Part shown: positions 9,690 through 18,962 of the stretch, in pieces | How the letters are laid out: the number at the start of each line of letters is the position of its first letter | Position numbering within the stretch: the stretch's first letter is position 1 | NCBI GenBank assembly: GCA_040004035.1 | Contig: JAMPLN010000012.1 | Direction: 5' to 3' (one strand) | Origin: Microcoleus vaginatus_C | Lineage (GTDB): Bacteria > Cyanobacteriota > Cyanobacteriia > Cyanobacteriales > Microcoleaceae | DNA length: 64,000 nucleotides | Translations under genes and position numbers: made by a program | Notes under the pieces: model-generated | Told to the model about the DNA's origin: nothing | Seen by the model: only the letters and a program-made list of their open reading frames with translations | Databases searched by the model: none

Positions 9690-10361
9690 CAGCAAGCCAA
9701 TAGTGCCGACTATACACATTGCGCGATCCTCCTCGAGGGCTTCGCCAACGGGCGATCGTACAAATTGTTAATAATCGCTTTTGGAAGTATTTCATCACAT
9801 CAAAAAGTGTCAAGTTTGGTAAACAAAGTGTTTTTAGGCGCGCAGTTGGTGTTAACTTAAAAACATGAGGGGCAAAACCAAGAAGCACAAAAAACTTGGA
9901 TAAAAATTTTGGAATTAGAGTATTTGTCCCGATCGGCTCTAGTTCGCAGGCAACGCCTGAACCGTGTAGCTTATTAGCAAAGAAAGGTTGACATTGCGAT
10001 CGGTATTTGTTAGATAGCTTGAGGCTATTGCATGAATCAAAAGTTGCGATCGCACAATCAAACACAGAAGTCTGAATAGACTCCGCTGATAGCTAGCTCG
10101 TCTACAGAGTAGTTGCCAAAAAGTCCACCTTAGTTGTAGTTTGCTGAAACTCAGCAGAGCTAAAAACCCACTTGAATCAACTTAATTTACAAACTTTTTA
10201 GGGTCTGGCATCCGATATGCTAGGCCCTAAAATTTTGAAATTTTGAAGTAGCAAGCAGTCTTTGGCTATTAAGACTCAACAGTCATTAGTTAACAGTTAA
10301 CAGTCAACAGTCAACAGTCAACAGTCAACAGTCAACCGTTAACGAATGACTAATGACCATT
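9690..10361. other. 672-bp non-coding region with palindromes and heptamer repeats
   Basis: I see no gene on either strand; the 151-residue minus frame overlaps a real gene and has no family character. A hairpin at about 10199-10233 pairs TTAGGG with CCCTAA and an inner GCAT with ATGC. At 9722-9757 a GCGATCCTC...CTTCGCCAACGGGCGATCG segment recurs in similar form at 59161-59197. A heptamer array lies at 10289-10342. Confidence 0.5.
10289..10342. repeat. Short tandem 7-bp repeat (TCAACAG)n
   Basis: Seven to eight consecutive heptamers of the form (T/C)TAACAG or TCAACAG lie just downstream of the stop codon at 10362. This is the short tandemly repeated repetitive (STRR) sequence type known from filamentous cyanobacteria. 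Confidence 0.8.
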
Positions 10362-12104
10362 TCATTTAATTTCTTCAATTTGAGCATTCAAACCGTTAGC
10401 GCTGAGCATTTGTAGCAATTCCTCAGCTTTTTCGAGTTCCCGAAAAGCACCGGCTTGCATCACCGATCGCCCGCTGGAAAAAGAGCGAAAAGCACCGGGA
10501 ACGAGGGATTGGATTTTTTGTCGATCGCGCCAACTGTCGGTATCCACCACAACTCGATACCGAAAACCCAAAGCTCTGGCTCTATCGAATGACGGCGAAT
10601 TATCCGCCGCATCGGGCACAGAATTCCCCCCTAAAGGTGCAGGTACATAGCCACCCCTTCCTATCGGAATGTTGCGGGCCGGAACGGGCAATCTACCCTC
10701 GGAAGAAACCGAACTCGAACTATCAAAATTGGGAGGAATCATTGGTTGCTGTACCGAAATTTCCGAAATTGATCGAAAATTCGGATCGGGCACGGGAATT
10801 GCGATCGCCCCTTGGGCTACCGATGAAGCAGCGGCATTCCTCGGAGAAAGCTCTTGCTGCAACTGAGCGCTGGGCAGTACGGGTCGAGTTTGCATTGGCC
10901 GTCTTGAAACGGGCGCAGGTGGCGAAATTGGCGCTCTTTCAACTCTGGGACTTAGCCGTCCGGGAGTGTAAACAGGGAGAGAAGTGTCTGGGCCACCGAT
11001 GCTGGGAGGTCGATCGGCCCTTAGCTGCACAGCACTTTCCCCCATAGGCGGAGGGGTAAAAGTTCCCGCCACGTCAACCGATCCAGTCGTCCGGCTGCTC
11101 GACAATTGATTGCCGTAAGCTGGGATTACTTGACCTTTGGCTGCATTGTTCACATCGTACTGACCGTTGTTGCGAATGACATTGCCCCCCGGTTCGGCAG
11201 CAGTTCCCAAATCCGGCAGAGAGCTCGATATCGCCACAATTCCGTCCCGCCGATTACTCTCGATATAATTGTTACGCAGCACAGGTCTAGCATTAGCTTG
11301 CACCACCACGCCGTCCTTATTGCGAGTAATTTTGTTACCGATGAGCAGAGGCGAAGCGTTCTGCGCTATATTCACCCCAAATCCCGTGTTTTCAAACACA
11401 TTATCTCGAACTTCCGGCTGGGAACTGCCAAAAATCGTAATGCCGTTAGCTCCATTTTTCGAGAAAACATTCCCGCCAATCGTTGGCCTGGAAGTACCCA
11501 CTACTGAAATTCCGTCGTGAGTGCTGCCAGAAAAAGTATTGTTGACAACCGTCGGAGAACTCGATTCTATCCACAAAGCGTAACCGCGATAATTGGTATT
11601 CGTCACAGTCACCCCGCTGAGTCCCGCCCCATCTGCGCCTAAAATCGCAATATTTTGACCCGCCGAAGTCGGACTGATAAAGTATCCTCCGCCTTTGATG
11701 ACAATATTCTGACCGCGAGTGTTGGGATTTCCCTGAACTGTCACGCTGGGCCTGAGCATTAATGGAAATTTTTCGCCGGTTTGCTCGCTGTAAGTACCGG
11801 GCGCTAGCAAAATCGCTGTTTTGGGCGGGGCCACGCTTAAGGCGTAGGTAAGGGTCTTAAACGGAGCTTGATCGCTGCCGTTGCCTCCTGTGTCGCTGCC
11901 GCCGATCGAGCTGACGTACAGTATGTTAATCTCGCTCTCCAGGGTCTGAGAAAGTAGCTGCACTCCCGGTATCCCGGCAGCGATAACTAACGGTTGATGG
12001 TTGCAAAGGGCGGTCATCGCAAAGACGAGCAGAAGGCAATAACTCAAACAAGATTTTTGCGATCGCTTTTCTTTGCACCAGGTCTGTTGTGAGTAAATCA
12101 GCAT
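10362..12104 (-). CDS. Secreted beta-helix (DUF1565-like) protein with SPOR-like C-terminus
   Basis: About 580 residues. The open frame runs further upstream, but Met46 (12104) begins a normal signal peptide: a basic KEKRSQK stretch, then SCLSYCLLLVFAMTALC. The first domain opens with LYVSSIGGSDTGGNGSDQ and APFKTLTYAL, typical of DUF1565, and runs into right-handed beta-helix repeats (VVNNTFSGSTHDGISV, NVFSKNGANGITIFG). A Pro/Ser-rich linker of about 180 residues follows. The C-terminal 65 residues (RYRVVVDT...VMQAGAFRELEKAEELLQML) read as a SPOR-type peptidoglycan-binding domain. An envelope-located carbohydrate-binding or -processing role is inferred. Confidence 0.8.
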   Translation of the reverse strand: MLIYSQQTWCKEKRSQKSCLSYCLLLVFAMTALCNHQPLVIAAGIPGVQLLSQTLESEINILYVSSIGGSDTGGNGSDQAPFKTLTYALSVAPPKTAILLAPGTYSEQTGEKFPLMLRPSVTVQGNPNTRGQNIVIKGGGYFISPTSAGQNIAILGADGAGLSGVTVTNTNYRGYALWIESSSPTVVNNTFSGSTHDGISVVGTSRPTIGGNVFSKNGANGITIFGSSQPEVRDNVFENTGFGVNIAQNASPLLIGNKITRNKDGVVVQANARPVLRNNYIESNRRDGIVAISSSLPDLGTAAEPGGNVIRNNGQYDVNNAAKGQVIPAYGNQLSSSRTTGSVDVAGTFTPPPMGESAVQLRADRPPSIGGPDTSLPVYTPGRLSPRVERAPISPPAPVSRRPMQTRPVLPSAQLQQELSPRNAAASSVAQGAIAIPVPDPNFRSISEISVQQPMIPPNFDSSSSVSSEGRLPVPARNIPIGRGGYVPAPLGGNSVPDAADNSPSFDRARALGFRYRVVVDTDSWRDRQKIQSLVPGAFRSFSSGRSVMQAGAFRELEKAEELLQMLSANGLNAQIEEIK

Positions 12105-12461
12105 AAAAAAACGCAACTTATCTGTGAGCCGAGTTTCGCCTCCGCTGTTTCGTGTCAGGTTTTCGCGATCAAACTTTGATTTCACCCGCCTGCTGGGGTT
12201 TTCTTCTGTTAATCTTTTGTGTTGTTCTGCTAACCTCACGGCTCTCCTCCGAAGTGTGGTATGCAGTTTAACGATTCCACTCTCATCAAGTTTGATCTAT
12301 TATGCTTTGTTTTCATCAAATGAGATAAAACTTAAAAAAATATTGTCTAATTTACATTGGTTTATGCCAAAATTAAGCCGCCTGCTTTGCCACAATCTTG
12401 ACAGCGTGGGACAATGTAGCGGTTTGACAGGTAGGATTAATTATAATTAGGGTGGTTCTGA

Positions 12462-13544
12462 ATGACCGACAAACAAAACAGAACTTTACCGGCACAGCCA
12501 GCCCTCTGCCGGATTTTAGATGCAAATTTAGATCGATCGCGCGAAGGGTTGAGAATTATTGAAGAATGGTGCAGGTTTGGTCTCAACAACGCCGATTTAG
12601 CTGGCGAGTGCAAGCAACTGCGTCAAGAATTGGCTGCTTGGCACGTCGCAGAACTTCGCAGTGCTAGGGATACGCCCGCTGATCCGGGTACGGAGTTGAC
12701 TCACCCGCAGGAAGAGCAGCGTTCGAGCATTCAGCAGCTACTGGAGGCGAATTTCTGTCGGGTGGAAGAAGCTCTGCGGGTACTCGAAGAGTATGGCAAA
12801 ATTTACGATCGGAATATGGGGGCGGCTTTTAAGCAGATGCGCTATCGGGTTTATACTCTCGAAAGCAATTTGCTGGCTTACCGGCGCTACCAGCAGTTAC
12901 TTCGATCGCAGTTATACCTTGTAACTTCGCCGAGAGACAACTTGTTGGGAGTGGTGGAAGCTGCTTTGCAAGGCGGACTGACTTTGGTGCAGTACCGCGA
13001 CAAAAACTCAGACGACGGCGCAAAGCTGGCTAACGCGCGCCAGCTTTGCGAACTTTGTCACCGCTACGATGCTTTGCTGATTGTGAACGATCGCGTGGAT
13101 TTTGCCATCGCAGCAGATGCCGACGGCGTACACTTAGGACAGGGAGATTTGCCTGTGGCGGAAGCGCGCAAGTTGCTCGGCCCGGGACGGATCATCGGTC
13201 GTTCTACTACGAATGGCGAGGAAATGCAGCGAGCTATTGAAGAGGGAGCCGACTACATTGGAGTTGGGCCGGTTTACCACACTCCTACTAAACCTGATAA
13301 ACAGGCCGCAGGTTTGGACTATGTGCGGTATGCTGCTGATAAGTCGCCGATTCCGTGGTTTGCGATCGGCGGAATTGATATCAACAACCTCGATGAAGTA
13401 TTGAATGCCGGAGCTCAAAGGGTTGCCGCAGTACGCGCGATTATGGAAGCAGAACAGCCTACTTTAGTCACGCAGTTTTTCATCTCGCAGTTGATTCGGA
13501 TGCAGAATCTGAAAGCTCAGAAAGCTTTGCACGGGAAAAGCTAG
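12462..13544 (+). CDS. thiE: Thiamine-phosphate synthase with N-terminal ThiD2-type domain
   Basis: A 360-residue protein that joins hydroxymethylpyrimidine diphosphate and thiazole phosphate to make thiamine phosphate. The C-terminal TIM barrel (about 145-345) has the ThiE motifs LVQYRDK, VNDRVDFA, DGVHLGQGD, IGRSTT, GADYIGVGPVYHTPTK and WFAIGGI. The first 140 residues form the helical extension (ThiD2-like) known on cyanobacterial ThiE proteins. thiS follows 97 bases downstream on the same strand, so the two probably form a thiamine unit separated by a GGCGGGTTT palindrome. I see no TPP riboswitch upstream. Confidence 0.95.
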   Translation: MTDKQNRTLPAQPALCRILDANLDRSREGLRIIEEWCRFGLNNADLAGECKQLRQELAAWHVAELRSARDTPADPGTELTHPQEEQRSSIQQLLEANFCRVEEALRVLEEYGKIYDRNMGAAFKQMRYRVYTLESNLLAYRRYQQLLRSQLYLVTSPRDNLLGVVEAALQGGLTLVQYRDKNSDDGAKLANARQLCELCHRYDALLIVNDRVDFAIAADADGVHLGQGDLPVAEARKLLGPGRIIGRSTTNGEEMQRAIEEGADYIGVGPVYHTPTKPDKQAAGLDYVRYAADKSPIPWFAIGGIDINNLDEVLNAGAQRVAAVRAIMEAEQPTLVTQFFISQLIRMQNLKAQKALHGKS

Positions 13545-13561
13545 GTTTATTTGCGATTCGT

Positions 13562-13622
13562 AGGGCGGGTTTAGCACAGGAAATCTGTGCATAAAATATA
13601 ATTTTGTTACAAAACCCGCCCT
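13562..13622. repeat. Palindromic repeat between thiE and thiS
   Basis: Perfect 11-base arms AGGGCGGGTTT and AAACCCGCCCT flank an A/T-rich centre. This belongs to the dispersed GGCGGGTTT palindrome family and could attenuate readthrough from thiE to thiS. Confidence 0.6.
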
Positions 13623-13641
13623 GAAAACTGATATTTTACTT

Positions 13642-13854
13642 ATGATAAATCAAATTGCGCTGCAAGTTAACGGAGAAACCCGCAATTGTGCGATCGACAC
13701 ACCGTTACCAGAATTACTAGAACAATTGGGATTAAACCCGCGCTTGGTGGCTGTGGAGTACAACGGGGAAATTCTGCACAAACAATTTTGGGAAACTACA
13801 CAAATGCAAGAGGGCGACATCTTAGAAGTTGTCACAATTGTCGGGGGAGGTTAG
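13642..13854 (+). CDS. thiS: Sulfur carrier protein ThiS
   Basis: A 70-residue ubiquitin-fold protein ending in VTIVGGG; the C-terminal Gly-Gly is the site that is adenylated and converted to thiocarboxylate to carry sulfur into the thiazole of thiamine. The LPELLEQLGLNP and VAVEYNGEI segments are typical. It lies directly downstream of thiE. Confidence 0.93.
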   Translation: MINQIALQVNGETRNCAIDTPLPELLEQLGLNPRLVAVEYNGEILHKQFWETTQMQEGDILEVVTIVGGG

Positions 13855-13860
13855 CCACAA

Positions 13861-14040
13861 ATTGGTGACAAATTAAGCCTCTAGTCCGCCAGGGAATGAA
13901 TTCCCTGGCTAATAGCTAAAGTCCTCTCAAGAGGACTAATGAGTTCTTCAGTCCTCTTCAGAGGACTTTAGCTTTGAGGCAGGGGTTTCAACCCCTGTCG
14001 GACTGTCGGACTATCGGTTCTACCTTAATTGATCAGGAAT
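13861..14040. mobile_element. Foldback (MITE-like) element, copy A
   Basis: A 180-bp non-coding element. It starts with ATTGGTGACAAATTAAG, has inner palindromes (AGTCCGCCAGGGAATGAATT, AAGTCCTCT...AGAGGACT, AGGGGTTTCAACCCCT), and ends with a decayed inverted copy of its start (CTTAATTGATCAGGAAT). Two related copies lie at 23803-24004 and 46579-46761. There is no open reading frame. Confidence 0.75.
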
Positions 14041-14063
14041 CGGCCGAACCTACGAACGAGGAA

Positions 14064-14363
14064 TTAAACTGCGACAGCTTCAGCCACGGGCTCAGCCACA
14101 GGTGCTGCAACCACAGGATAAATGCTGACTTTCTTGCGAGTTTTGCCTTTTCTTTCAAAAGTCACCACACCGTCAATCATGGCAAACAGAGTATCATCTC
14201 TGCCGATACCAACATTATTACCAGGGTGAACTTTAGTGCCGCGTTGGCGGATCAAAATGTTGCCAGCTTTGACAACTTGACCGCCGTACTTTTTGACACC
14301 CAGACGCTGAGAATTAGAGTCGCGTCCGTTACGTGTACTGCCTGTACCTTTCTTGTGGGCCAT
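14064..14363 (-). CDS. rpmA: 50S ribosomal protein L27
   Basis: 99 residues beginning MAHKKGTGSTRNGRDSNSQR, the L27 signature, with GNNVGIGRDDTLFAMIDG in the middle. The C-terminus is extended by an Ala/Val/Pro tail. It lies 27 bases downstream of rplU on the same strand, the usual L21-L27 operon. Confidence 0.97.
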   Translation of the reverse strand: MAHKKGTGSTRNGRDSNSQRLGVKKYGGQVVKAGNILIRQRGTKVHPGNNVGIGRDDTLFAMIDGVVTFERKGKTRKKVSIYPVVAAPVAEPVAEAVAV

Positions 14364-14390
14364 AATATCCTCAACTGTATTTACTATTTT

Positions 14391-14783
14391 TTATTCTGAA
14401 TCAGTTTCGGCGGTTTGGGGAGTTTCCACAACTGCTTCAGTTAAGTCTCTGGCGGCTAAGACTGTACCGTTGACGCTGATGGAGTCAATCATAAAGCGAG
14501 TTGTTTCTTGACGGTGCCCTTTTTTCTTCCGAGTTTTCTTTTTCGGCTTCATCTTGTAGACGAGGACTTTGCGGCCCCGGAAATGCCGGAGAACCGTTCC
14601 TTCTACAGTGGCATTTTCTAGTAGAGGCTGGCCGATATGAACCTCGCCTTCGTGCTGGATCAGAAATACTTTGTCTATGGTGACTTTGGATTCAGCTTCG
14701 ACGTGAAGCAGTTCGATGTCGTAGAAGCGGCCTGGTTCTACCCGAAATTGTTTGCCGCCGGTTTCAATGATTGCGTAAGTCAT
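14391..14783 (-). CDS. rplU: 50S ribosomal protein L21
   Basis: 130 residues beginning MTYAIIETGGKQFRVEPG, with the L21 KKKTRKKKGHRQ motif near 85-97. A short acidic tail (TPQTAETDSE) ends the protein. It is the first gene of the rplU-rpmA pair; the 297-bp upstream region is shared with the divergent NACHT gene. Confidence 0.97.
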   Translation of the reverse strand: MTYAIIETGGKQFRVEPGRFYDIELLHVEAESKVTIDKVFLIQHEGEVHIGQPLLENATVEGTVLRHFRGRKVLVYKMKPKKKTRKKKGHRQETTRFMIDSISVNGTVLAARDLTEAVVETPQTAETDSE

Positions 14784-15080
14784 GGGATGGTTGTTGAGAT
14801 TGCCGTACAGGTAGCTGATGAGTCATTGGTCATTGGTCGTTGTGGACTTTTGACTGCTGACTGCTCTCCAGCTTTTGGAATGTCTTAACCTGATCCGAGC
14901 CGGATTTAGACAGACAATCTACTATTATTGCGGATTGTTGTAGTTTTGTCAAGGTAAAAGAAACTTAATCTTTTCTAATTGTTAGTTTGAGAACAGATTT
15001 GTGGCGACGAACTACGGAATGCTTACAGAGTTAAATGTAGATTTTCTCGGATTCTCTCTTCTGAAACAGGGCAGGTAAAA

Positions 15081-18000
15081 ATGGCAAATCGCATCTGGAA
15101 ATTCTTAAATACTGATATCAAAGAACTGTGTTCCGCCGAAGCAGCGGAGGGAATCGGAGAAGCTGGGAAAACAGCCGCAGAATTGGCAAAAATGTTCAAA
15201 GAACAAGGCCTGGACAATAGCAACTTGCTGCTAGAGGTTTTGAACTCTCCCTTAGCTCAAGTTGTGGGAACTGGATTACCATTTATCGGGATGGCGGCGA
15301 AACTGCTGGCATTTTTTATCGAAAAAACTCAACTGCAGCCGACTTTAGCTGAGTGCATTTTCCTCGTCAGTCAGGAGGCTTATCTGGAAAGTTTTAAAGA
15401 GTTTATTGGACAAGACGCAAGTTTGTTAAATCGCATCGGGCAAACTCCGGTTTCCGATAAAGTCAAGCAGTTGCTTAAAAAATTGGCCGATTTAGAAATT
15501 AGTGATAAAGCAGCCAAAGAAACTGTTATTTGCTTCCGCGATTCGATGTTAGCCACGGAATTTAACCTAGTGCTATCAGAGCGGCTGGAACAAGCCGGAC
15601 TAAATGCCGATGAAGCTAAAATTTTGACAAAGAGAGTTGCTGCTAATACTCACCGCTATTTGATCGAAGCTTGGGCAGTTTGTGGCGATGCCATGAAACA
15701 TCTTGGACAGCCTTCTATCAGCGAATGGCGGGAGGAACAGGAGAAATATCACAGCATTGACAACTACCTGCAAGAACAGATTGCCTCTCTACCGCTACAA
15801 CCCGTATTTACAGAAAATTTCTCATTCAAGGATATCTACGTGCCTCTGAAGGCAAGGCCAATTGATAAAAATGGCGCTGTTAATAAGCGTGCAACAGCAT
15901 TTGATTTAGAAAGTTGGGCAAAGCAATTGCTTGCAGATGAAAACAAACAAAATCTGGTGATGTTCGTCGAAGCAGGGCCCGGACGCGGTAAAAGCGTTTT
16001 TTGTCGGATGTTTGCTGACTGGGTGCGGCAAAATTTGCATCCAGTTTGGACGCCCGTGTTAATTCGACTGAGAGATATTCCCAAATTGCAACAGAGTTTT
16101 CGAGAGACGCTGAAAGAAGCAGTTAATGCTGGTTTTGCTAGCGATGACGGCTGGTTGACAGATAGAAACAGGCGATGTTTGTTTTTATTGGATGGCTTTG
16201 ACGAGTTGCTGATGGAGGGGAGAAGCAGCGGGGGTTTAGAGCAATTTCTCAAGCAAGTAGGACAATTTCAGCGGGATTGTCAGCAGAGTTCGGAAATGAG
16301 ACACCGGGTTTTGATTACTGGCAGAACTATAGCTTTGCAAGGGATTGAAAGGCAAATGCCTGATAACTTGGAGCGAGTCGAAATTCAGGTGATGGATGAC
16401 GGACTACAGCAACAGTGGTTGAGCAAGTGGGAAGCCCAATTTGGAGAAGAAAAAACCTCAGCTTTTCAGCAGCTTTTGCAAAATGAATGCTGTCCAGAGA
16501 ATGTAAAATCAGAACTGTCGCGAGAGCCGCTCTTGCTTTATCTGTTAGCGGCGATGCACCGGGACAAAACGTTGAAAGTTGAGGATTTTCAAGGAACTAA
16601 CAGCACTCAAGCAAAAATTTTGATTTACAACAAAACTGTGAATTGGGTACTCACAGAGCAGCGGTCTGATAAGCTCAATCGCGATTTGACAGAATTGGAA
16701 ACAGAGGATTTGCGGCGCATCCTTACAGAAGCAGCGTTGTGCGTGGTGCAGTCTGGAGGGGAATGCGCTCCTGTAGCGATGATTGAGGAACGATTGAAAG
16801 CAGATAACTCGGTTAAAGCATTACTTGAAAAAGCACGAGAACGGATTAAGGATGATCCTCTGAGAAATGCTTTGGCGGTTTTTTATCTTCAGCAAGGCAG
16901 TAAAGAAGGTTCTGTGGAGTTTGTACACAAGAGTTTTGGTGAATTTCTGTGTGCGGAACGATTGAAAGAAAGTCTGGAAGAGTGGACGGAACCGGGAAAA
17001 AAAGGTAGAAGATTTAATACTCAAGACTCTCAGATGGACTGGGAGATTTATGATTTGTTGGGTTATGGGCCGCTGACAGAAGAAATTGTGGAATATTTGA
17101 TGGGGTTGTTAACAACTCCGGCTGCTCCAGGGGAGGAAAATCTGTTTCGCCCTGTAGAGCTATTCGAGCGTTTGGAAAATTTTTATCTGCGGTGGTGCGA
17201 GGGGGAATGTATTGATGCGCCGCCGGAAAATTTGCCTCAGAAGAAGATACGCCTACTGCGAGATCAATTGAAAACCCAAGAATTGGGACAGCGACAAATA
17301 GATGTTTATGCTGGTTTGAATGTAATGATTTTGCTGTTGGAGTTGCACCGTTACGGTCAGGAGACACCTGAATTTAAAGACAAAATGGTGTTTTATCCTT
17401 GTAGGAAACCTAATGCTGAAGGTGAACTTGACGATGCAAGTCGGTTGTTGCGTCTCATCGGTTATAGCTGTTGTATTGGGAATTTGGGCTTTGTCCAAAC
17501 AGTTGGGAGATTTCTCAGCAGCGCAAACCTCACCCGCACATACCTCAGTGGTGCAAACCTCAGTGGCGCAAACCTCGACGGCGCAAAACTCTGTGGCGCA
17601 AACCTCAACGGCGCAGAACTCAGCGACGCATACCTCATTGACGCAGACCTCAGTGGCGCATACCTCCACAGCGCATACCTCAGCAGCGCATACCTCAATA
17701 GTGCAAACCTCAGCGGCGCAGACCTCAGAGGCGCAGACCTCAGTCGCGCAAACCTCAGCGGTGCAAACCTCAGCGGCGCAAACCTCAGAGGCGCAGACGT
17801 CAGAGGCGCATACCTCAGCCGCGCAGACCTCAGCGGCGCAGACCTCAGAGGCGCAAACCTCAGAGGCGCAAACCTCAGAGGCGCAGACCTCAGCCGCGCA
17901 AACCTCAGGGGCGCAGACCTCAGCCGCGCAGACCTCAGAGGCGCAAACCTCAGCCGCGCAAACCTCAGCCGCGCAGACCTCAGCGGCGCATACCTCAGAG

Positions 18001-18251
18001 GCGCAAACCTCAGCCGCGCAAACCTCAGCGGCGCAAACCTCAGCGGCGCATACCTCAGCGGCGCATACCTCAGCGGCGCATACCTCTGGGACGTAAACCT
18101 CAGTGGCGCATACCTCAGCGGCGCATACCTCGGCGATCGCACTCTTGGCGATATCAAATGGGATGAAAACACAAAATGGGACAATGTTCGAGATTTGCAT
18201 ACAGCCGTTAACGTGCCAGAAGCGTTAAGGCAACAGCTAGGAATGCAGTAG
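15081..18251 (+). CDS. NACHT-type NTPase with C-terminal pentapeptide repeats
   Basis: A 1056-residue STAND-type protein. Residues 1-250 are a helical N-terminal domain of unknown type. A NACHT P-loop NTPase follows: Walker A GPGRGKS at 299-305, Walker B FLLDGFDEL near 367-375, then ITGR and a winged-helix-like region with FVHKSFGEFLCAERL near 615-630. Residues about 811-1020 are over 40 pentapeptide repeats of the A(N/D)LSG/RG type, expected to form a right-handed quadrilateral beta-helix. Such NACHT proteins act as signal-dependent switches; several bacterial NACHT families are antiphage, but a role here is inference. It is a single-gene unit, with no obvious partner downstream. Confidence 0.88.
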   Translation: MANRIWKFLNTDIKELCSAEAAEGIGEAGKTAAELAKMFKEQGLDNSNLLLEVLNSPLAQVVGTGLPFIGMAAKLLAFFIEKTQLQPTLAECIFLVSQEAYLESFKEFIGQDASLLNRIGQTPVSDKVKQLLKKLADLEISDKAAKETVICFRDSMLATEFNLVLSERLEQAGLNADEAKILTKRVAANTHRYLIEAWAVCGDAMKHLGQPSISEWREEQEKYHSIDNYLQEQIASLPLQPVFTENFSFKDIYVPLKARPIDKNGAVNKRATAFDLESWAKQLLADENKQNLVMFVEAGPGRGKSVFCRMFADWVRQNLHPVWTPVLIRLRDIPKLQQSFRETLKEAVNAGFASDDGWLTDRNRRCLFLLDGFDELLMEGRSSGGLEQFLKQVGQFQRDCQQSSEMRHRVLITGRTIALQGIERQMPDNLERVEIQVMDDGLQQQWLSKWEAQFGEEKTSAFQQLLQNECCPENVKSELSREPLLLYLLAAMHRDKTLKVEDFQGTNSTQAKILIYNKTVNWVLTEQRSDKLNRDLTELETEDLRRILTEAALCVVQSGGECAPVAMIEERLKADNSVKALLEKARERIKDDPLRNALAVFYLQQGSKEGSVEFVHKSFGEFLCAERLKESLEEWTEPGKKGRRFNTQDSQMDWEIYDLLGYGPLTEEIVEYLMGLLTTPAAPGEENLFRPVELFERLENFYLRWCEGECIDAPPENLPQKKIRLLRDQLKTQELGQRQIDVYAGLNVMILLLELHRYGQETPEFKDKMVFYPCRKPNAEGELDDASRLLRLIGYSCCIGNLGFVQTVGRFLSSANLTRTYLSGANLSGANLDGAKLCGANLNGAELSDAYLIDADLSGAYLHSAYLSSAYLNSANLSGADLRGADLSRANLSGANLSGANLRGADVRGAYLSRADLSGADLRGANLRGANLRGADLSRANLRGADLSRADLRGANLSRANLSRADLSGAYLRGANLSRANLSGANLSGAYLSGAYLSGAYLWDVNLSGAYLSGAYLGDRTLGDIKWDENTKWDNVRDLHTAVNVPEALRQQLGMQ
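17512..18150. repeat. 15-bp tandem repeat coding the pentapeptide domain
   Basis: About 42 head-to-tail 15-bp units of the form CTCAG(C/A)GGCGCA(A/G/T)AC. Codon use is so uniform that both other forward frames and two reverse frames stay open for hundreds of bases, which points to recent expansion or homogenisation by recombination. Confidence 0.85.
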
Positions 18252-18286
18252 AAACCTTTATCCCGGCTTGGCGTATCATTTTTATG

Positions 18287-18361
18287 AACCGGCTTTCCGG
18301 CCTGTTCCACAAAGAGTGAATTTTCTTGTGGGGTGGGCCCTCCTAGTCCGCGCCCGAAAGG
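18287..18361. repeat. Dispersed repeat 'CCGGCCTGTTCCACAAAGAG', copy 1
   Basis: Copies of GGCTTTCCGGCC + TGTTCCACAAAGAGT and a following TTTTCTTGTGGGGTGGGC occur here, at 22321-22386 and at 23729-23790. All are non-coding and intergenic. Confidence 0.6.
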
Positions 18362-18421
18362 CCGATCGACATAGGAAGGTCGATCGACCTTATTTTATCC
18401 AAAAGGTCGATCGGAGTGGAT

Positions 18422-18637
18422 TTAAGCCGTCGCAGAACATTTGCGCGATCGTAACAATTCCAAAGCTTGCTGTTTCACCCTACCCTCCATCACCTCTTTT
18501 TGCAAATTAATAAAAGCCTCAAAATCTTCTAAACCGTACTTAGTCATCTGCAACTGCTGTCGCAACTGTTCTTCGGCCTCAACCGTTAAGTAACCTGTTG
18601 CCAAAGCTTTTCGGACAATTTTACTGATTAAAGTCAT
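18422..18637 (-). CDS. Small conserved-type hypothetical protein (71 aa)
   Basis: A 71-residue protein rich in helix formers (LTVEAEEQLRQQLQMTKYG, LEDFEAFINLQKEVMEG). Amino-acid composition and codon use look real, and it starts with ATG. The function is unknown; small helical proteins of this sort are common next to accessory genes in cyanobacteria. No domain is recognised and it has no clear operon partner. Confidence 0.6.
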   Translation of the reverse strand: MTLISKIVRKALATGYLTVEAEEQLRQQLQMTKYGLEDFEAFINLQKEVMEGRVKQQALELLRSRKCSATA

Positions 18638-18962
18638 AGTAGCTTCACCCTGAATACACCTACGTTAAAACACTGAAGTTTTGTCAACCGACTAACTCAG
18701 CTTTTAGTTTGTTTCATAATTATCCTTAAAATAGGTTAAATCTACCTTAAGGTCTATGTAAATAAAGTTATTTTTGATACATCCATGAAACTTTAGCGAT
18801 TTTAAATCTACAGTGCGATTAAATTGATTTATGTAGTTTTTGCCCTACTCTATTATTCTTCAATAACGTTAAATCTACCTTAAGGAATAATTTAAACATA
18901 GCGATTTGTGACATTGGAAATTGTATGGAGTTTAAATGTAGAGTGCGCTTAAATTGGTATAT
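18638..18962. repeat. AT-rich degenerate tandem repeat of about 130 bp
   Basis: GTTAAATCTACCTTAAGG occurs at 18735 and again at 18868, and TTTAAATCTACAGTGCGATT at 18801 matches TTTAAATGTAGAGTGCGCTT at 18931. So two diverged units of about 130 bp lie in tandem. No gene is visible. Confidence 0.6.

Noticed and set aside
9610..10065. 151-residue frame on the minus strand
   Set aside because: Overlaps the end of the peptidoglycan-binding gene; composition does not look coding.
12240..12461. TPP riboswitch before thiE
   Set aside because: No thi-box motif (CTGAGA...) found in the leader.
17253..18310. Long open frames on the minus strand and in the second plus frame across the pentapeptide region
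   Set aside because: They arise from the 15-bp tandem repeat, which has no stop in several frames; their products are simple repeats such as EVCAA and AQTSA.
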